64,000 nt of DNA from Whitmania pigra (GCA_021613335.1 JAJTWR010000431.1:1736001-1800000); one strand, 5' to 3'. Positions 46,202-56,316 are shown, counted from the first letter of the stretch. Notes: generated by a model from the sequence alone, not told the origin. Numbers and translations: made by a program.

Positions 46202-47443
46202 CTACGAGACTTGCGGCAGCGCTTCGTCGAGCACTTCGACCCAGTGTTTCACCGGCGTGCTGGTGCCGGACTGCAAGTGGGTGATGCAGCCGACGTTGGC
46301 AGACACGACGCACTGGGGCTCAAGCGCCGCCAAGTGCCCGAGCTTCCGGTCGCGGAGTTGGTAGGAGAGTTCCGGCTGGAGCACGGAGTAGGTGCCTGCG
46401 GAGCCGCAGCACATGTAGCTCTCGGTCCGCGGGACTTTCACCTCGAAGCCGAGGGCGCCCAAGTGTTCCTCAATGCCGCCTTTGAGCTTCTGTCCGTGCA
46501 GCAGGGTGCACGGTGGGTGCAGGGCTAGGCGGGTCACCGGGCCTAAGCGGACTTTGTCTTTCAACGCGGGCACGAGTTCGGGGAGTAGCTCAGAGAGGTC
46601 GCGGGTGAGTTCGCTTACGCGTGCGGCTTTGGCCGCGTAGGCCGGATCGTCCGCGAGCGCATGGCCGTACTCTTTGACCATCACACCGCAGGCGGAGGCG
46701 TTCATGATGATTGCCTCCACGGTGCCCGACTCGATGAGTGGCCACCAGGCGTCGATGTTGCGGCGCATGTCCGCATGGCCTCCCTCCGCGTCGCCCATGT
46801 GCGCGCGGATAGCGCCGCAGCAGCCTGCTTTGCTCGCGACCACCGCTTCGATTCCGGCCGCGTCCAGCACCCGGACCGTTGCCCGGTTGATGTTGGGCAC
46901 CATCGACGGCTGCACGCAGCCAGCGAGCATCAGCATTTTGCGCGAGTGCGCGCGGGGCTTCGCTTCGCCGCGAGTCGTTTTGGCGATGAGCGGCACCTTG
47001 TCTTGCAGTGCTTTCGGCAGCAAAGGGCGAAACACGCGGCCAACGCGCAGCGCCAGCGCGAAGAAGGGCGACAGCAAGACTTCTTTGAGGACCCAACGCA
47101 GCAGCTGTTGGAACGTGGAACGCTGCACCTGCGCATCGACGACTTTGCGGCCAATCTCGACGAGCGCCCCGTAGCGCACGCCGCTCGGGCAACTGGTCTC
47201 GCAACTGAGGCACGTCAGGCAGCGGTCGAGGTGGAGCTGGGTGGTGCTCGTGGCCGGAGCGCCTTCGAGGACCTGCTTGATGAGGTAAATCCGCCCGCGC
47301 GGGCCATCCAGCTCATTGCCCAGCACTTGGAAGGTGGGGCAGGTGGCGTTGCAATAACCGCAGTGAACGCACTTGCGCAGAATCGCCTCGGCCTCTTGGC
47401 CGTCGCGGGTTTTCTTGAAGAGTGGAGCAAGTGAGGTCTGCAT
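46202..47443 (-). CDS. glcF: Glycolate oxidase iron-sulfur subunit
   Basis: 413 residues. Two 4Fe-4S ferredoxin motifs near the N-terminus (CVHCGYCNATCP and CLTCLSCETSCPSG) and two CCG-type cysteine-rich domains (LMLAGCVQPSM...SKAGCCGAI, and later YMCCGSAGTYS). It carries electrons from GlcD/GlcE to the quinone pool. The start at 47443 is chosen because upstream sequence is not GlcF-like. Last gene of the lut-lctP-glc operon. Confidence 0.93.
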   Translation of the reverse strand: MQTSLAPLFKKTRDGQEAEAILRKCVHCGYCNATCPTFQVLGNELDGPRGRIYLIKQVLEGAPATSTTQLHLDRCLTCLSCETSCPSGVRYGALVEIGRKVVDAQVQRSTFQQLLRWVLKEVLLSPFFALALRVGRVFRPLLPKALQDKVPLIAKTTRGEAKPRAHSRKMLMLAGCVQPSMVPNINRATVRVLDAAGIEAVVASKAGCCGAIRAHMGDAEGGHADMRRNIDAWWPLIESGTVEAIIMNASACGVMVKEYGHALADDPAYAAKAARVSELTRDLSELLPELVPALKDKVRLGPVTRLALHPPCTLLHGQKLKGGIEEHLGALGFEVKVPRTESYMCCGSAGTYSVLQPELSYQLRDRKLGHLAALEPQCVVSANVGCITHLQSGTSTPVKHWVEVLDEALPQVS

Positions 47444-47459
47444 CGTGGGTCTCCGGTCG

Positions 47460-48548
47460 TCACTCGAGGCTCGGGTACAGGCGCCCGGGGTTGAAGATGC
47501 CACTCGGGTCGAAGGACTTTTTCAAGCGTCTATGGATGTGCAGCAGCGAATCCGGCAGCGGCGCGAAGACGCCCGCAGATTTGTCCGCCGCTCGAAACAA
47601 GGTGCCGTGGCCGCCGGCGAGGGCCGCCGCCGCGCGTACGGTCGCCGCCGGAGCAGACGTGCGCCACCAGCGCAAGGCTCCGCCCCATTCGATGAATTGC
47701 TCCCCCGGCAGCGTCATCGGCGCAGCCGTATCCGGCACCGACAGCCGCCAGAGGCTCTCGGTGCTGCTCGCCGCAAGCGCAAAGAACGGGTGGGTCTGGT
47801 CGCGCAGCGAGTCCCACAGGGCGCTCGCCTCGGCCGCCTCCAGGCGGGCACCGCCCAGTTTTTCACAGGCAGCGCGCACGGCTGCCTGGGCGCCGCGCAG
47901 CCGCACCGAGAGGCGCCCCTGGTGCCAGGCGCTCGCGTTCAGGGGCAGCGGCTGAGCTGCGAGGGAGTGCAGCAGCTTCAGCGCCTCGGCCTCGCGGAGT
48001 TCGAAGACGAGCGTCGCGGTGGCAGGCTCCGTCGGCAGCACCTTGAGCGACACTTCGCAGAGCACGCCGAGTACCCCGAGCGAGCCTGCCATGAGGCGCG
48101 ACACGTCGTAGCCAGCGACGTTCTTCATCACTTGTCCGCCGAAGGTGAGCACTTCGCCGCGTCCGTTGAGCACCGTCGCTCCCAGCACGTAGTCCCGCAC
48201 CGCGCCCACGGCCGCCCGCGCCGGGCCGGAGAGTCCGGCCGCGACCATGCCGCCGACAGTGCCGCCTTGCCCAAAGCGCGGCGGCTCAAACGGCAGGTAT
48301 TGGCCGCGCTTCGCGAGCAAGGCTTCGAGTTCGGCAAGCGGTGTTCCGGCGCGGGCGGTCACCACCAGCTCGGTCGGCTCGTAGCTGCTGACCCCCGAAA
48401 GTGCGCGGACCTCCAGGGGCTCGCCGCGCGGCGCTTCGCCGTAGAAGGCTTTGGTGCCTCCGCCCCGAATGTCGAGCGGCGCCTTCTTGTCGCTCGCGGA
48501 GCGCACTTGGTCGACCAAGTGCTGGAGCGCTGGCTCAGTTTTCTCCAT
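47460..48548 (-). CDS. glcE: Glycolate oxidase FAD-binding subunit
   Basis: 362 residues. FAD_binding_4 features: ELVVTARAGTPLAELEALLA, GGTVGGMVAAGLSGPARAAVGAVRDYVLG, and the C-terminal FDPSGIFNPGRL. The longer in-frame sequence upstream is a reverse reading inside glcD and is excluded; the ATG overlaps the glcD stop as TGATG. It forms the GlcDEF complex. Confidence 0.92.
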   Translation of the reverse strand: MEKTEPALQHLVDQVRSASDKKAPLDIRGGGTKAFYGEAPRGEPLEVRALSGVSSYEPTELVVTARAGTPLAELEALLAKRGQYLPFEPPRFGQGGTVGGMVAAGLSGPARAAVGAVRDYVLGATVLNGRGEVLTFGGQVMKNVAGYDVSRLMAGSLGVLGVLCEVSLKVLPTEPATATLVFELREAEALKLLHSLAAQPLPLNASAWHQGRLSVRLRGAQAAVRAACEKLGGARLEAAEASALWDSLRDQTHPFFALAASSTESLWRLSVPDTAAPMTLPGEQFIEWGGALRWWRTSAPAATVRAAAALAGGHGTLFRAADKSAGVFAPLPDSLLHIHRRLKKSFDPSGIFNPGRLYPSLE

Positions 48549-50077
48549 CAGAACCTCGGCAGCTCGGGAAAGGGGATGAGCCCCCGGCGGACGTGCATCT
48601 TCCCGTACTCGGCGCAGCGGTGCAGCGTGGGGATGACTTTCCCCGGGTTCAGAATCTCGCTCGGGTCGAAGGCTCGCTTGAGGCCAAGCATCTGCTCCCG
48701 CTCGGTCGGCGAAAATTGCACGCACATGGAGTTCATCTTCTCGATGCCCACCCCATGCTCGCCGGTGATGGTGCCGCCGAGCCGAACGCTCGTCTCCAGA
48801 ATATCGGCGCCGAACAGCTCGCAGCGGTGAAGCTGGTCCGGGTCGTTGGAGTCGTACATGATCAGCGGGTGCAGGTTGCCATCTCCGGCGTGGAACACGT
48901 TGGAGCAGCGCAGGCCGTACTTCTGCTCCATCGCTTCGATGGTCCGCAGCATTTCCGCTAGGTGTTTGCGCGGGATTGTCGAGTCCATGCACATGTAGTC
49001 GGGGCTAATTCGGCCCGAGGCAGGGAAGGCATTCTTGCGCCCGCTCCAAAACGTGAGGCGCTGCTTTTCGTTTGCGCTCACTTGAAGGCGGGTGGCGCCG
49101 CTCGACTTGAGCACGGCGCTCATCCGCTCAATCTCCTCTTCGACTTCTTCCGGCGTGCCGTCGCTCTCACAGAGCAATATCGCCGCGGCGTCGAGGTCAT
49201 ACCCGGCGTGGACAAAGTCTTCGACGGTGGCGGTCATGCGCTTGTCCATCAGCTCCAAGCCAGCGGGGATGATGCCCGCAGCGATGATGCTCGACACCGC
49301 AGTGCCCGCAGACTCGATGTCGCCGAAGCTCGCCATGATGCAGCGAGCGAGCCTAGGAATGGGGCGCAGCCGCACCGTGACTTCGGTGATGACCGCGAGC
49401 ATGCCTTCGCTGCCGACGAGCACCGAGAGGAGGTCGAGGCCCGGCACGTCGAGCGCCTCCGCGCCGAACTCGATGGACTCGCCCTCCGGCGTGAAGCCGC
49501 GCACCCGCAGCACGTTTTGCTGGGTGAGGCCGTATTTGAGGCAGTGTACGCCCCCGGAGTTTTCGGCCACGTTGCCGCCGATGGTGCAGGCGATTTGGCT
49601 CGACGGGTCTGGCGCGTAGTAGAGGTCGAACTCTTTCGCCGCTTCGCTGATAGCGAGGTTGCGCACCCCGCATTGCAAGACAGCGATGCGCGCGACCGGG
49701 TCTACCTTGAGGATGCGGTTGAACTTCGCCATCGCGAGGGTGACGCCCTCCGCATGCGGCATGGCGCCGCCGGAGAGGCCGGTGCCCGCCCCGCAGGCCA
49801 CCACCGGAACCTTCAAGCCATGGCACACCCGGAGCAGCGCCCCGACCTGGGCCTCGGTTTCGGGCAGAGCGACGGCGAGCGGTTTTGCGCGGTAGGCGGT
49901 GAGCGCGTCGCACTCGTAGGGAGTCGTCTGTTCGCTGCGCGAGAGGAGCGCGTGCGGCGGCAGCACCGCCGACAACGCCGCTACCACCTCGGCCCGGCGA
50001 GTTTCGAGCGCCCGAAGCTCGGCGAGCTCCGCCGGGGTGACGGCCCGCTCTGCGCTCGCTGCGACTTCCGACGACAT
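48548..50077 (-). CDS. glcD: Glycolate oxidase / D-2-hydroxyacid dehydrogenase FAD subunit
   Basis: 509 residues. FAD_binding_4 region ACGAGTGLSGGAMPHAEGVTL and PDPSSQIACTIGGNVAENSGGVHCLKYG; the FAD-oxidase C domain ends with FHAGDGNLHPLIMYD and TGEHGVGIEKM. It oxidises glycolate (and often D-lactate) at the membrane. First of the glcDEF trio, 13 bp after the lactate permease stop. Confidence 0.93.
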   Translation of the reverse strand: MSSEVAASAERAVTPAELAELRALETRRAEVVAALSAVLPPHALLSRSEQTTPYECDALTAYRAKPLAVALPETEAQVGALLRVCHGLKVPVVACGAGTGLSGGAMPHAEGVTLAMAKFNRILKVDPVARIAVLQCGVRNLAISEAAKEFDLYYAPDPSSQIACTIGGNVAENSGGVHCLKYGLTQQNVLRVRGFTPEGESIEFGAEALDVPGLDLLSVLVGSEGMLAVITEVTVRLRPIPRLARCIMASFGDIESAGTAVSSIIAAGIIPAGLELMDKRMTATVEDFVHAGYDLDAAAILLCESDGTPEEVEEEIERMSAVLKSSGATRLQVSANEKQRLTFWSGRKNAFPASGRISPDYMCMDSTIPRKHLAEMLRTIEAMEQKYGLRCSNVFHAGDGNLHPLIMYDSNDPDQLHRCELFGADILETSVRLGGTITGEHGVGIEKMNSMCVQFSPTEREQMLGLKRAFDPSEILNPGKVIPTLHRCAEYGKMHVRRGLIPFPELPRF

Positions 50078-50090
50078 GGCCTGCTCCTCT

Positions 50091-51779
50091 CTAGGGCGCG
50101 AGTGCCGCCGCCACCTTCGCGTGGACGACCATTTCCGTGAACGGCGGAACGTACGCCTGCAGCATGACGAACAAGCCTACCAGGCAGGCGAGCGCGATGG
50201 AGTGGAAGAAGACATACCGCAGGATGTCGCCCTCGTGGTTGAACCAACGGGTGGCGGTAGAGGCCACGACAATCGACTGCGCGTCGATCATCTTCCCCAT
50301 CACGCCGCCGGAGCTGTTTGCCGCGCCCATGAGGTTTGGAGACAAGCCCAATTGCTCCGCGGCCACTTTCTGCATGCCGCCGAAGAGCACGTTCGAGGCC
50401 GTATCCGAGCCGGTCAGTGCGACGCCGATCCACCCCATCAACGTGCCGAAGAACGGGTACAGCACGCCCGTGCCCGCGAAGGCGAGCCCCATGGTGGTGT
50501 CGGTGCCGGAGTAGCGGGTCAACGTTCCAAGGGCGAGCATCAGCACAATCGTCATCAGTGAATAGCGCACGAGCCACAGCGTACGGCCGAAGGTGGCGAG
50601 GAGGCGCTGCACGTTGTACTTCATGATTAAACCGCCGACGATCGCCGAGAGCAGAATGCCGGTGCCGGTGGCCGAGAGGATATTCAGTGTAAAGACGGCG
50701 CCTTCCTTGGTCGGCACTTTCACGACCGGGGGCACCTTCTCAATCATCTTGTCGAGGCCAGCAATCGCAAACTTGGGCGAGAAGATGCCGTTCAAGAGAT
50801 TCTTCATCTGCGGCAAACCCCAGATGAACACGAACACGGTGAGAATCGCCCACGGCGTCCAGGCGCGGATAATGTCGGCGGTGGGGTGGCGGGTCGGCGG
50901 CTTTAATTGGTGGGCTTCGCCGCTGTCTTTCTCGTGACCCTTGAGCGACACCGAGCGCCAAATGGTCTTCGGCTGCCAGACCTTGAGGAAAGCGATGAGA
51001 CAGCCCATCGAGACGAGTGCCGCGATGACGTCGACCAACTCCGGCCCGATGAAGTTTGAAACCAAGAATTGCATCACCGCAAAGCTGACGCCGGTGACGA
51101 GCGTCGCTGGCCAGACCTCCCACATCGCTTTGCGGCCAGCGAAGGCCCAGATGAGCCAGAAGGGGACGAGCACCGAGAAGAACGGCAGTTGGCGACCGAC
51201 CATCGCGGTCACCTCCATGACGTCGTAGCCGTGCACTTTCGCAAGGGTGATGATCGGCGTCCCCAGTGCCCCGTAAGCCACTGGCGCGGTGTTCGCGATG
51301 AGCGAGAGCCCGGAGGCCGCAAGCGGCGAGAACCCAAGGCCAATGAGAATCGCCGCTGTCACTGCCACTGGCGTGCCGAACCCGGCTGCACCTTCGAAGA
51401 ACGCACCGAACGCAAAGGCGATGAGCAGCAATTGGAGGCGCCGGTCTTCGGTGATGTGGGAGATGGAGTCCTGAAGAATTTGGAAACTGCCGTTCTGCTC
51501 GGTCAGTTGGTGCAGGAAGATGATGTTGAGAACAATCCAGCCGATGGGCAACAGCCCCGTGAAGCCGCCGAGCATCGCTGCCTTTCCGGCCATTTCGGCG
51601 GGCATCCCGTAGGCGAAAATCGCCACCAGGAGTGCCGTGACGAGACCCAGGGTCGCGGCGATATGGGCTTTGATGTGGAAGAAACCGAGCGCACCGAGCA
51701 TCACGACCACCGGAAGCGCGGCGAGGGCGGTGGAAATCACCATGTTGCCGAGGGGGTTGTAGACTTGCTGCCAGACCAT
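50091..51779 (-). CDS. lctP: L-lactate/glycolate permease (LctP family)
   Basis: 562 residues with about 12-14 hydrophobic helices. Family marks: FGAFFEGAAGFGTPVAVTAAILIGLGF, ANTAPVAYGALGTPI, and GWIGVALTGSDTASNVLFG near the C-terminus. It imports lactate or glycolate with protons, feeding both the LutABC and GlcDEF oxidases encoded on either side. The start at 51779 has a good Met and matches the family N-terminus. Confidence 0.94.
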   Translation of the reverse strand: MVWQQVYNPLGNMVISTALAALPVVVMLGALGFFHIKAHIAATLGLVTALLVAIFAYGMPAEMAGKAAMLGGFTGLLPIGWIVLNIIFLHQLTEQNGSFQILQDSISHITEDRRLQLLLIAFAFGAFFEGAAGFGTPVAVTAAILIGLGFSPLAASGLSLIANTAPVAYGALGTPIITLAKVHGYDVMEVTAMVGRQLPFFSVLVPFWLIWAFAGRKAMWEVWPATLVTGVSFAVMQFLVSNFIGPELVDVIAALVSMGCLIAFLKVWQPKTIWRSVSLKGHEKDSGEAHQLKPPTRHPTADIIRAWTPWAILTVFVFIWGLPQMKNLLNGIFSPKFAIAGLDKMIEKVPPVVKVPTKEGAVFTLNILSATGTGILLSAIVGGLIMKYNVQRLLATFGRTLWLVRYSLMTIVLMLALGTLTRYSGTDTTMGLAFAGTGVLYPFFGTLMGWIGVALTGSDTASNVLFGGMQKVAAEQLGLSPNLMGAANSSGGVMGKMIDAQSIVVASTATRWFNHEGDILRYVFFHSIALACLVGLFVMLQAYVPPFTEMVVHAKVAAALAP

Positions 51780-51876
51780 GTTGTGTCTCCGAGTTAAGGC
51801 GGGTGAACGGGTGTTGGGGAAAGGTTGCAAAAGCGTGCGTCCGCGCGCGGAGACCATCCGTGCGGCGCGGCGTGCA

Positions 51877-53325
51877 TCACCGGCGACTCCGCAGCAGGTC
51901 GCGCAGGCGCTTTGGCGCGGGCAGAAGTGGAACGTGGTTTTGCGTCCATCCGGCTTGCCGCCGCGGTGTCAGGAAGCGCAGGCGCGTCGCGAGCCACGTG
52001 AACGCCCGGTACAGCGCCGGAACGGCGAAGGTCCGCTCCCAGCCGCGCCAGAGGAGCGTCGCGAGCCGTGAATGGGCGGCGCCCTCGTCGCGAAGATGCA
52101 GGCCGGGCGCATCGGGCTCCGGCGCGCGCTGGGCCTCGACGCGCAGGCGCACCAGCAACTCCGGAATGGGAATCTTCACCGGGCAGACGACGGCGCAGGC
52201 GCCGCACAGGGTCGACGCCGTGGCGAGTTCGTGGGTCGCCTTGAGGCCCAAGAGATGCGGCGAGATGATTTTCCCGATGGGACCGGGGTACGTGGTGCCG
52301 TAGGCGTGGCCGCCGATGCGCGAGTAGACCGGGCAGTGGTTCATGCAGGCGCCGCAGCGAATGCACTGCAGCGTCGAGCGGAGTTGCTCGTCGGCGTAGG
52401 CTTGGGTGCGGCCGTTGTCGAGGAGGATGAGGTGCAGCTCCTCGGGGCCGTCTACCTCGCCGGTTTTGCGCGGCCCGGAGATGATGTTGAAGTAGGTGGT
52501 GATGGCTTGGCCGGTCGCGGAGCGGGTGAGCAGCGAATACAGCGGCACCACGTGCTCTAACTTCTCCACCACTTTCTCGATGCCGGTGATGGCCACGTGT
52601 ACTTTCGGCACGCTCGTACACATGCGCCCGTTGCCCTCGTTCTCCACGAGGCACAGGCTGCCGGTTTCGGCGACGAGGAAATTCACGCCGGACAGGCCGA
52701 TGTCGGCTTCGAGGAACTTTTCGCGCAGCACCCGGCGGCCGATTTGGATGAGCTCGTCGACGGAGTCGGTGTAGTGGACGCCGGGGATGCGCTCCGCGAA
52801 GAGCCGGGCGATTTCGGCCTTGGTCTTGTGGATCGCCGGCATGATGATGTGCGAGGGCTTCTCGTCGGCGAGTTGGACGATGTACTCGCCCATGTCCGAC
52901 TCCAGCGCCTCAATCCCGGCCGCCTCCAGCGCGTGGTTGAGCTCGACCTCCTCGCTCACCATGGACTTGCCTTTGATGACCCGCTTCGCCCCGTGACGGC
53001 GGGCGATGTCGAGGAAGAGGGCGTTCGCTTCTTCCGGCGTGTCTGCCCAGTGGACGTGAATGCCGTTCGCGGTGAGCTTCGTTTCGAGCGCTTCCAACAA
53101 GTCGGCGAGGCGCGCGAGGCTGTGGCGGCGGATGTCGGCGCCTAGGTCGCGCAGCGCCGCTAACTCGGCAGCGTCGGGAAACTGCGCGGCGCGCTTCGCA
53201 ATGAGGAAATCCATGGCGCTGCGGACGTTCCCCCGAAGCTTGGGGTCGTCGACAGCGGCTTTGGAGCGAGCGCGAAAGCCTTCACTCGAAGCGAGCGGCA
53301 GCGCTTCGGGGAGTTGGGCGCTCAT
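51877..53325 (-). CDS. lutB: L-lactate utilisation iron-sulfur protein LutB
   Basis: 482 residues. A LUD-type domain (AETGSLCLVENEGNGRM) is followed by two ferredoxin-like 4Fe-4S motifs: CIRCGACMNHCPVY and CGACAVVCPVKIPIP. With LutA and LutC it oxidises L-lactate to pyruvate. ATGA overlap with lutC. Confidence 0.93.
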   Translation of the reverse strand: MSAQLPEALPLASSEGFRARSKAAVDDPKLRGNVRSAMDFLIAKRAAQFPDAAELAALRDLGADIRRHSLARLADLLEALETKLTANGIHVHWADTPEEANALFLDIARRHGAKRVIKGKSMVSEEVELNHALEAAGIEALESDMGEYIVQLADEKPSHIIMPAIHKTKAEIARLFAERIPGVHYTDSVDELIQIGRRVLREKFLEADIGLSGVNFLVAETGSLCLVENEGNGRMCTSVPKVHVAITGIEKVVEKLEHVVPLYSLLTRSATGQAITTYFNIISGPRKTGEVDGPEELHLILLDNGRTQAYADEQLRSTLQCIRCGACMNHCPVYSRIGGHAYGTTYPGPIGKIISPHLLGLKATHELATASTLCGACAVVCPVKIPIPELLVRLRVEAQRAPEPDAPGLHLRDEGAAHSRLATLLWRGWERTFAVPALYRAFTWLATRLRFLTPRRQAGWTQNHVPLLPAPKRLRDLLRSRR

Positions 53326-54032
53326 GTGCGGCCCTCCCGCAACAGCACCACCAGCTCTTTTGGCCCATGGGCGCCGTAGGCGAGCGTCTGCTGGATGTCG
53401 GCGGTTTTGGACGGGCCCGATATCAGCAGCACGTTCGTCGACAGCGACCGGGCCCAGCCTTCCGCGTGCATCACCGCGTACAAGCTGTCGTGGATGTGCG
53501 CCGCATCGAGGAGGACGATGTGCACTGGAGGCACGAGCGACAAGAGGCGCGGCTCGCCCTCGTCGGGCCAGAGAATCAGTGTACCGGTTTCGGCGATGGC
53601 GCCGCGGGCGATGGACAGGCCGGCATCGACATCGTGGAAAATCTCCGCGCGCGAAACCTTCCCCCCAGAGGCGGCACCCACGTCTGCGCTGGCAACAGCA
53701 GCACGGCCCCCGTACGGTATGAGGCGCGTTGCGCTGGCGAGCGGCTCGGTGAGGGCCTTTTCGCTAAGGACGCGCTGGCCCGCGAGCACGCTCCGCAGCG
53801 ACTTTGCCTGGACGACGCCGCGCAGCACTTCTCCCAGGGTGGCATCGGTCACTCGGTGGACTTCGGCGCGGGCGGCTTCGATGGCGGTTTGGAAGCGGCG
53901 CGCTCGTTCCGCAGGGGCGCTTACTTTTCGAGCGGCGTAGTGGGCGGCAACGTCCGGCGCTTCTGGCGGCGCAGCGGGCGCGGCGGCGCGGAGCCGACTC
54001 AGGATACGCGCTCGCGCCTCGCTGGAAGTCAT
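53322..54032 (-). CDS. lutC: LUD-domain protein LutC
   Basis: 236 residues. LUD fold with TGTLILWPDEGEPRLLSLVPPVHIVLLD and the C-terminal ISGPSKTADIQQTLAYGAHGPKELVVLL. Third component of the LutABC complex. Four-base overlaps join it to lutA and lutB. Confidence 0.91.
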   Translation of the reverse strand: MTSSEARARILSRLRAAAPAAPPEAPDVAAHYAARKVSAPAERARRFQTAIEAARAEVHRVTDATLGEVLRGVVQAKSLRSVLAGQRVLSEKALTEPLASATRLIPYGGRAAVASADVGAASGGKVSRAEIFHDVDAGLSIARGAIAETGTLILWPDEGEPRLLSLVPPVHIVLLDAAHIHDSLYAVMHAEGWARSLSTNVLLISGPSKTADIQQTLAYGAHGPKELVVLLREGRT

Positions 54033-54838
54033 TCACCGCCTCCGGTGCGCCGCCACAGGAAGCTCGCGAGGTGTTCTGTCGGGAGCGCTGCGCCGGTCTT
54101 CTCCGCGTGGCCGCCGATGTTCGCAAGGCAGCCACAATCGGCGCTCAGCACCCGCTCGGCGCCGCACTCCCGCAGCGCCCCGACTTTATCCCCCACCATC
54201 GCACCGGAAATCTCCGGGTGGTGCATGGCAAACGAGCCGCCAAAGCCACAACATTCCGACTCGTGGTTGTGGATGAGCAGCGACACATTGGCGAGTCCGC
54301 CGAGCAGGGTTCGCCCTGCGGCGAGCGCGTCGGTCTCGAGGCGGGCATTGCACGAAGTATGCAGGGCCACCTTGCAGGGCTCGCCGGTGTCCGGGCGCGA
54401 GAAGCCGAGCACGTCCACGAGGAATTCGCTCAACTCATACACTCGCCCGGCGAGGTCCTTGGCCTTTGCCGAAAGCGTCGGGTCGCCAGCGAAAATCTCT
54501 GGGTACTGGTGGCGGAACATGCCCGCACAGGAGCCCGAGGGCACGACGATCGGCCAGGGCTCCGGGAAAAGGTCGAGCTGGGCGCGGGCGACGGCGCGCA
54601 TCTCTTCTGGGTGTCCGCTCGAATAGGCCGGCTTCCCGCAACAGGTCTGGCCCTCGGGGAACACGACGCGAAGGCCTTCGCGCTCCAAGAGGCGCACCGC
54701 GTCGAGACCAGCCTGTGGCACGAACAAGTCGATGAGACAGGTGGCGTACAGATAGACCGCGGCGGGGCGGTCGGGACCTTGGCTCGCGCGCGCGTCGAAT
54801 CCGACTTTGGGCGCTGGTCTCTGTACAGGTGCTGGCAA
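54029..54838 (-). CDS. lutA: (Fe-S) oxidoreductase LutA
   Basis: 269 residues. Two CCG-type cysteine-rich domains: GQTCCGKPAYSSGHP, then HTSCNARLE and ESECCGFGGSFAMHHPEISG. The start is TTG at 54838, with GGGAGG five bases upstream. First gene of the lactate/glycolate operon. Confidence 0.9.
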   Translation of the reverse strand: MPAPVQRPAPKVGFDARASQGPDRPAAVYLYATCLIDLFVPQAGLDAVRLLEREGLRVVFPEGQTCCGKPAYSSGHPEEMRAVARAQLDLFPEPWPIVVPSGSCAGMFRHQYPEIFAGDPTLSAKAKDLAGRVYELSEFLVDVLGFSRPDTGEPCKVALHTSCNARLETDALAAGRTLLGGLANVSLLIHNHESECCGFGGSFAMHHPEISGAMVGDKVGALRECGAERVLSADCGCLANIGGHAEKTGAALPTEHLASFLWRRTGGGE

Positions 54839-54879
54839 GTTGTCCTCCCAACTACATCGGCGAATGTACCTGCAATTTC

Positions 54880-54897
54880 TTGTTGGGTGTCAAACAA
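54880..54897. promoter_or_regulatory. Weak inverted repeat in the lutA-kinase divergent region
   Basis: TTGTT-N8-AACAA lies 42 bp upstream of lutA, where an operator for a GntR-type lactate/glycolate regulator would be expected. It is short; no regulator gene is adjacent. Confidence 0.25.
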
Positions 54898-54979
54898 TAG
54901 AGTTGTCGGAGGGTAGAATGTTTCTTGGGCGGGTGGCCGGAGCACCCGAAGGTGGGCGAGCACGAGAGGGAGCTTCACA

Positions 54980-56257
54980 ATGACGCACCACGTGGTTCAG
55001 CGAGAGCTCTTGCGCCGGATGTTCGACGCGGCCATCGCTAGTGCACAGCCGGCGCGGTGTGTGCCACCGCATTTGCCGCGGCCTCCTCGCGGGCGGCTCA
55101 TCGTCATCGGCGCTGGCAAGGCCTCCGCCGCGATGGCCCAGGCGGTGGAAGCGCACTGGCCAGGCCCGCTCTCGGGCCTCGTCGTCACCCGCTACGGTTA
55201 CGCGGTGCCCTGCGAGCGTGTCGAAATCGTCGAGGCGGCCCACCCGGTGCCCGACGCCGCGGGCTTGGCGGCGGCCCGCCGGATGATGGAACTCGTGGGG
55301 AGCCTCACCGAAAGCGACCTCGTCCTTTGCCTGATATCCGGGGGCGGCTCGGCGCTGTTGCCTTTGCCCCTAGAGGGACTGACGCTCGAAGACAAGCAGG
55401 CGGTCAACCGGGCGCTGCTGACTTCAGGCGCTCGCATCAGCGAGATGAACTGCGTGCGTCGCCATTTGTCAGCCATCAAGGGTGGACGCCTCGCGGCCGC
55501 CTGCTTCCCGGCGCCGGTGCGGACGCTCCTTATTTCCGACGTGCCCGGGGACAACCCTATGGACATCGCATCCGGGCCGACGGTGGGCGACCCCACGACC
55601 TGCGCCGATGCGCTAGCGATTGTTCGCCGCTACGGCATCGAGGTGCCGCCACCGGTATGGGAGGTGCTGGAGAGCGGGCGGGGCGAGTCGGTGAAGCCTG
55701 AGGATCCGCGGCTCGCGCGTGCCGAGTGCCACCTTATTGCTACGCCCCAGATGGCGCTCGAAGCGGCGGCGCAGGTAGCCCGCGAGGCAGGAGTGCGGGC
55801 CCACATCCTTGGCGACGCGATTGAGGGTGAGGCCCGCGACGTGGGCAAGGTGCTGGGTGCGCTCGCTCTACAAGTGGCGAATCGAGGCCAGCCGGTGGCG
55901 CCGCCCTGCGTATTGCTTTCGGGCGGGGAGACTACCGTGACCGTCCGCGGCAAGGGCCGCGGCGGGCGCAATGTGGAGTTTCTGTTGTCGCTCGGTCTTA
56001 CGCTCGGGGGCCACCCGCGCATCCACGCGCTCGCTGGCGACACCGATGGGGTGGATGGCCAGGAGGAAATCGCAGGCGCTCTTCTCGCTCCCGACTCCCT
56101 CGCCCGCGCCTGGGCAAAGGGTCTGCGGCCCATCGATATGCTCTCCAACAACGACGGCCATACCTTCTTTGGCGCTCTCGAAGACTCGGTTGTCACCGGC
56201 CCAACGCTCACCAACGTGAATGACTTTCGCGCCATCCTTATCGACGAGGGTCCATGA
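54980..56257 (+). CDS. Glycerate 2-kinase (MOFRL family)
   Basis: 425 residues. The DUF4147 N-terminal domain has VIGAGKASAAMAQAVE and LCLISGGGSALLPLP; the MOFRL C-terminal domain has VLLSGGETTVTVRGKGRGGRNVEFLL and LAGDTDGVDG. It phosphorylates D-glycerate to 2-phosphoglycerate. Divergent from lutA. It links glyoxylate-derived glycerate to glycolysis, completing the route begun by GlcDEF. It marks the edge of the high-GC backbone. Confidence 0.93.
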   Translation: MTHHVVQRELLRRMFDAAIASAQPARCVPPHLPRPPRGRLIVIGAGKASAAMAQAVEAHWPGPLSGLVVTRYGYAVPCERVEIVEAAHPVPDAAGLAAARRMMELVGSLTESDLVLCLISGGGSALLPLPLEGLTLEDKQAVNRALLTSGARISEMNCVRRHLSAIKGGRLAAACFPAPVRTLLISDVPGDNPMDIASGPTVGDPTTCADALAIVRRYGIEVPPPVWEVLESGRGESVKPEDPRLARAECHLIATPQMALEAAAQVAREAGVRAHILGDAIEGEARDVGKVLGALALQVANRGQPVAPPCVLLSGGETTVTVRGKGRGGRNVEFLLSLGLTLGGHPRIHALAGDTDGVDGQEEIAGALLAPDSLARAWAKGLRPIDMLSNNDGHTFFGALEDSVVTGPTLTNVNDFRAILIDEGP

Positions 56258-56316
56258 TTCGTTACTGACGTCTTCAACCCGCATTTGCGCATCAGCGTTC
56301 GTTAGGGGAAACATCG

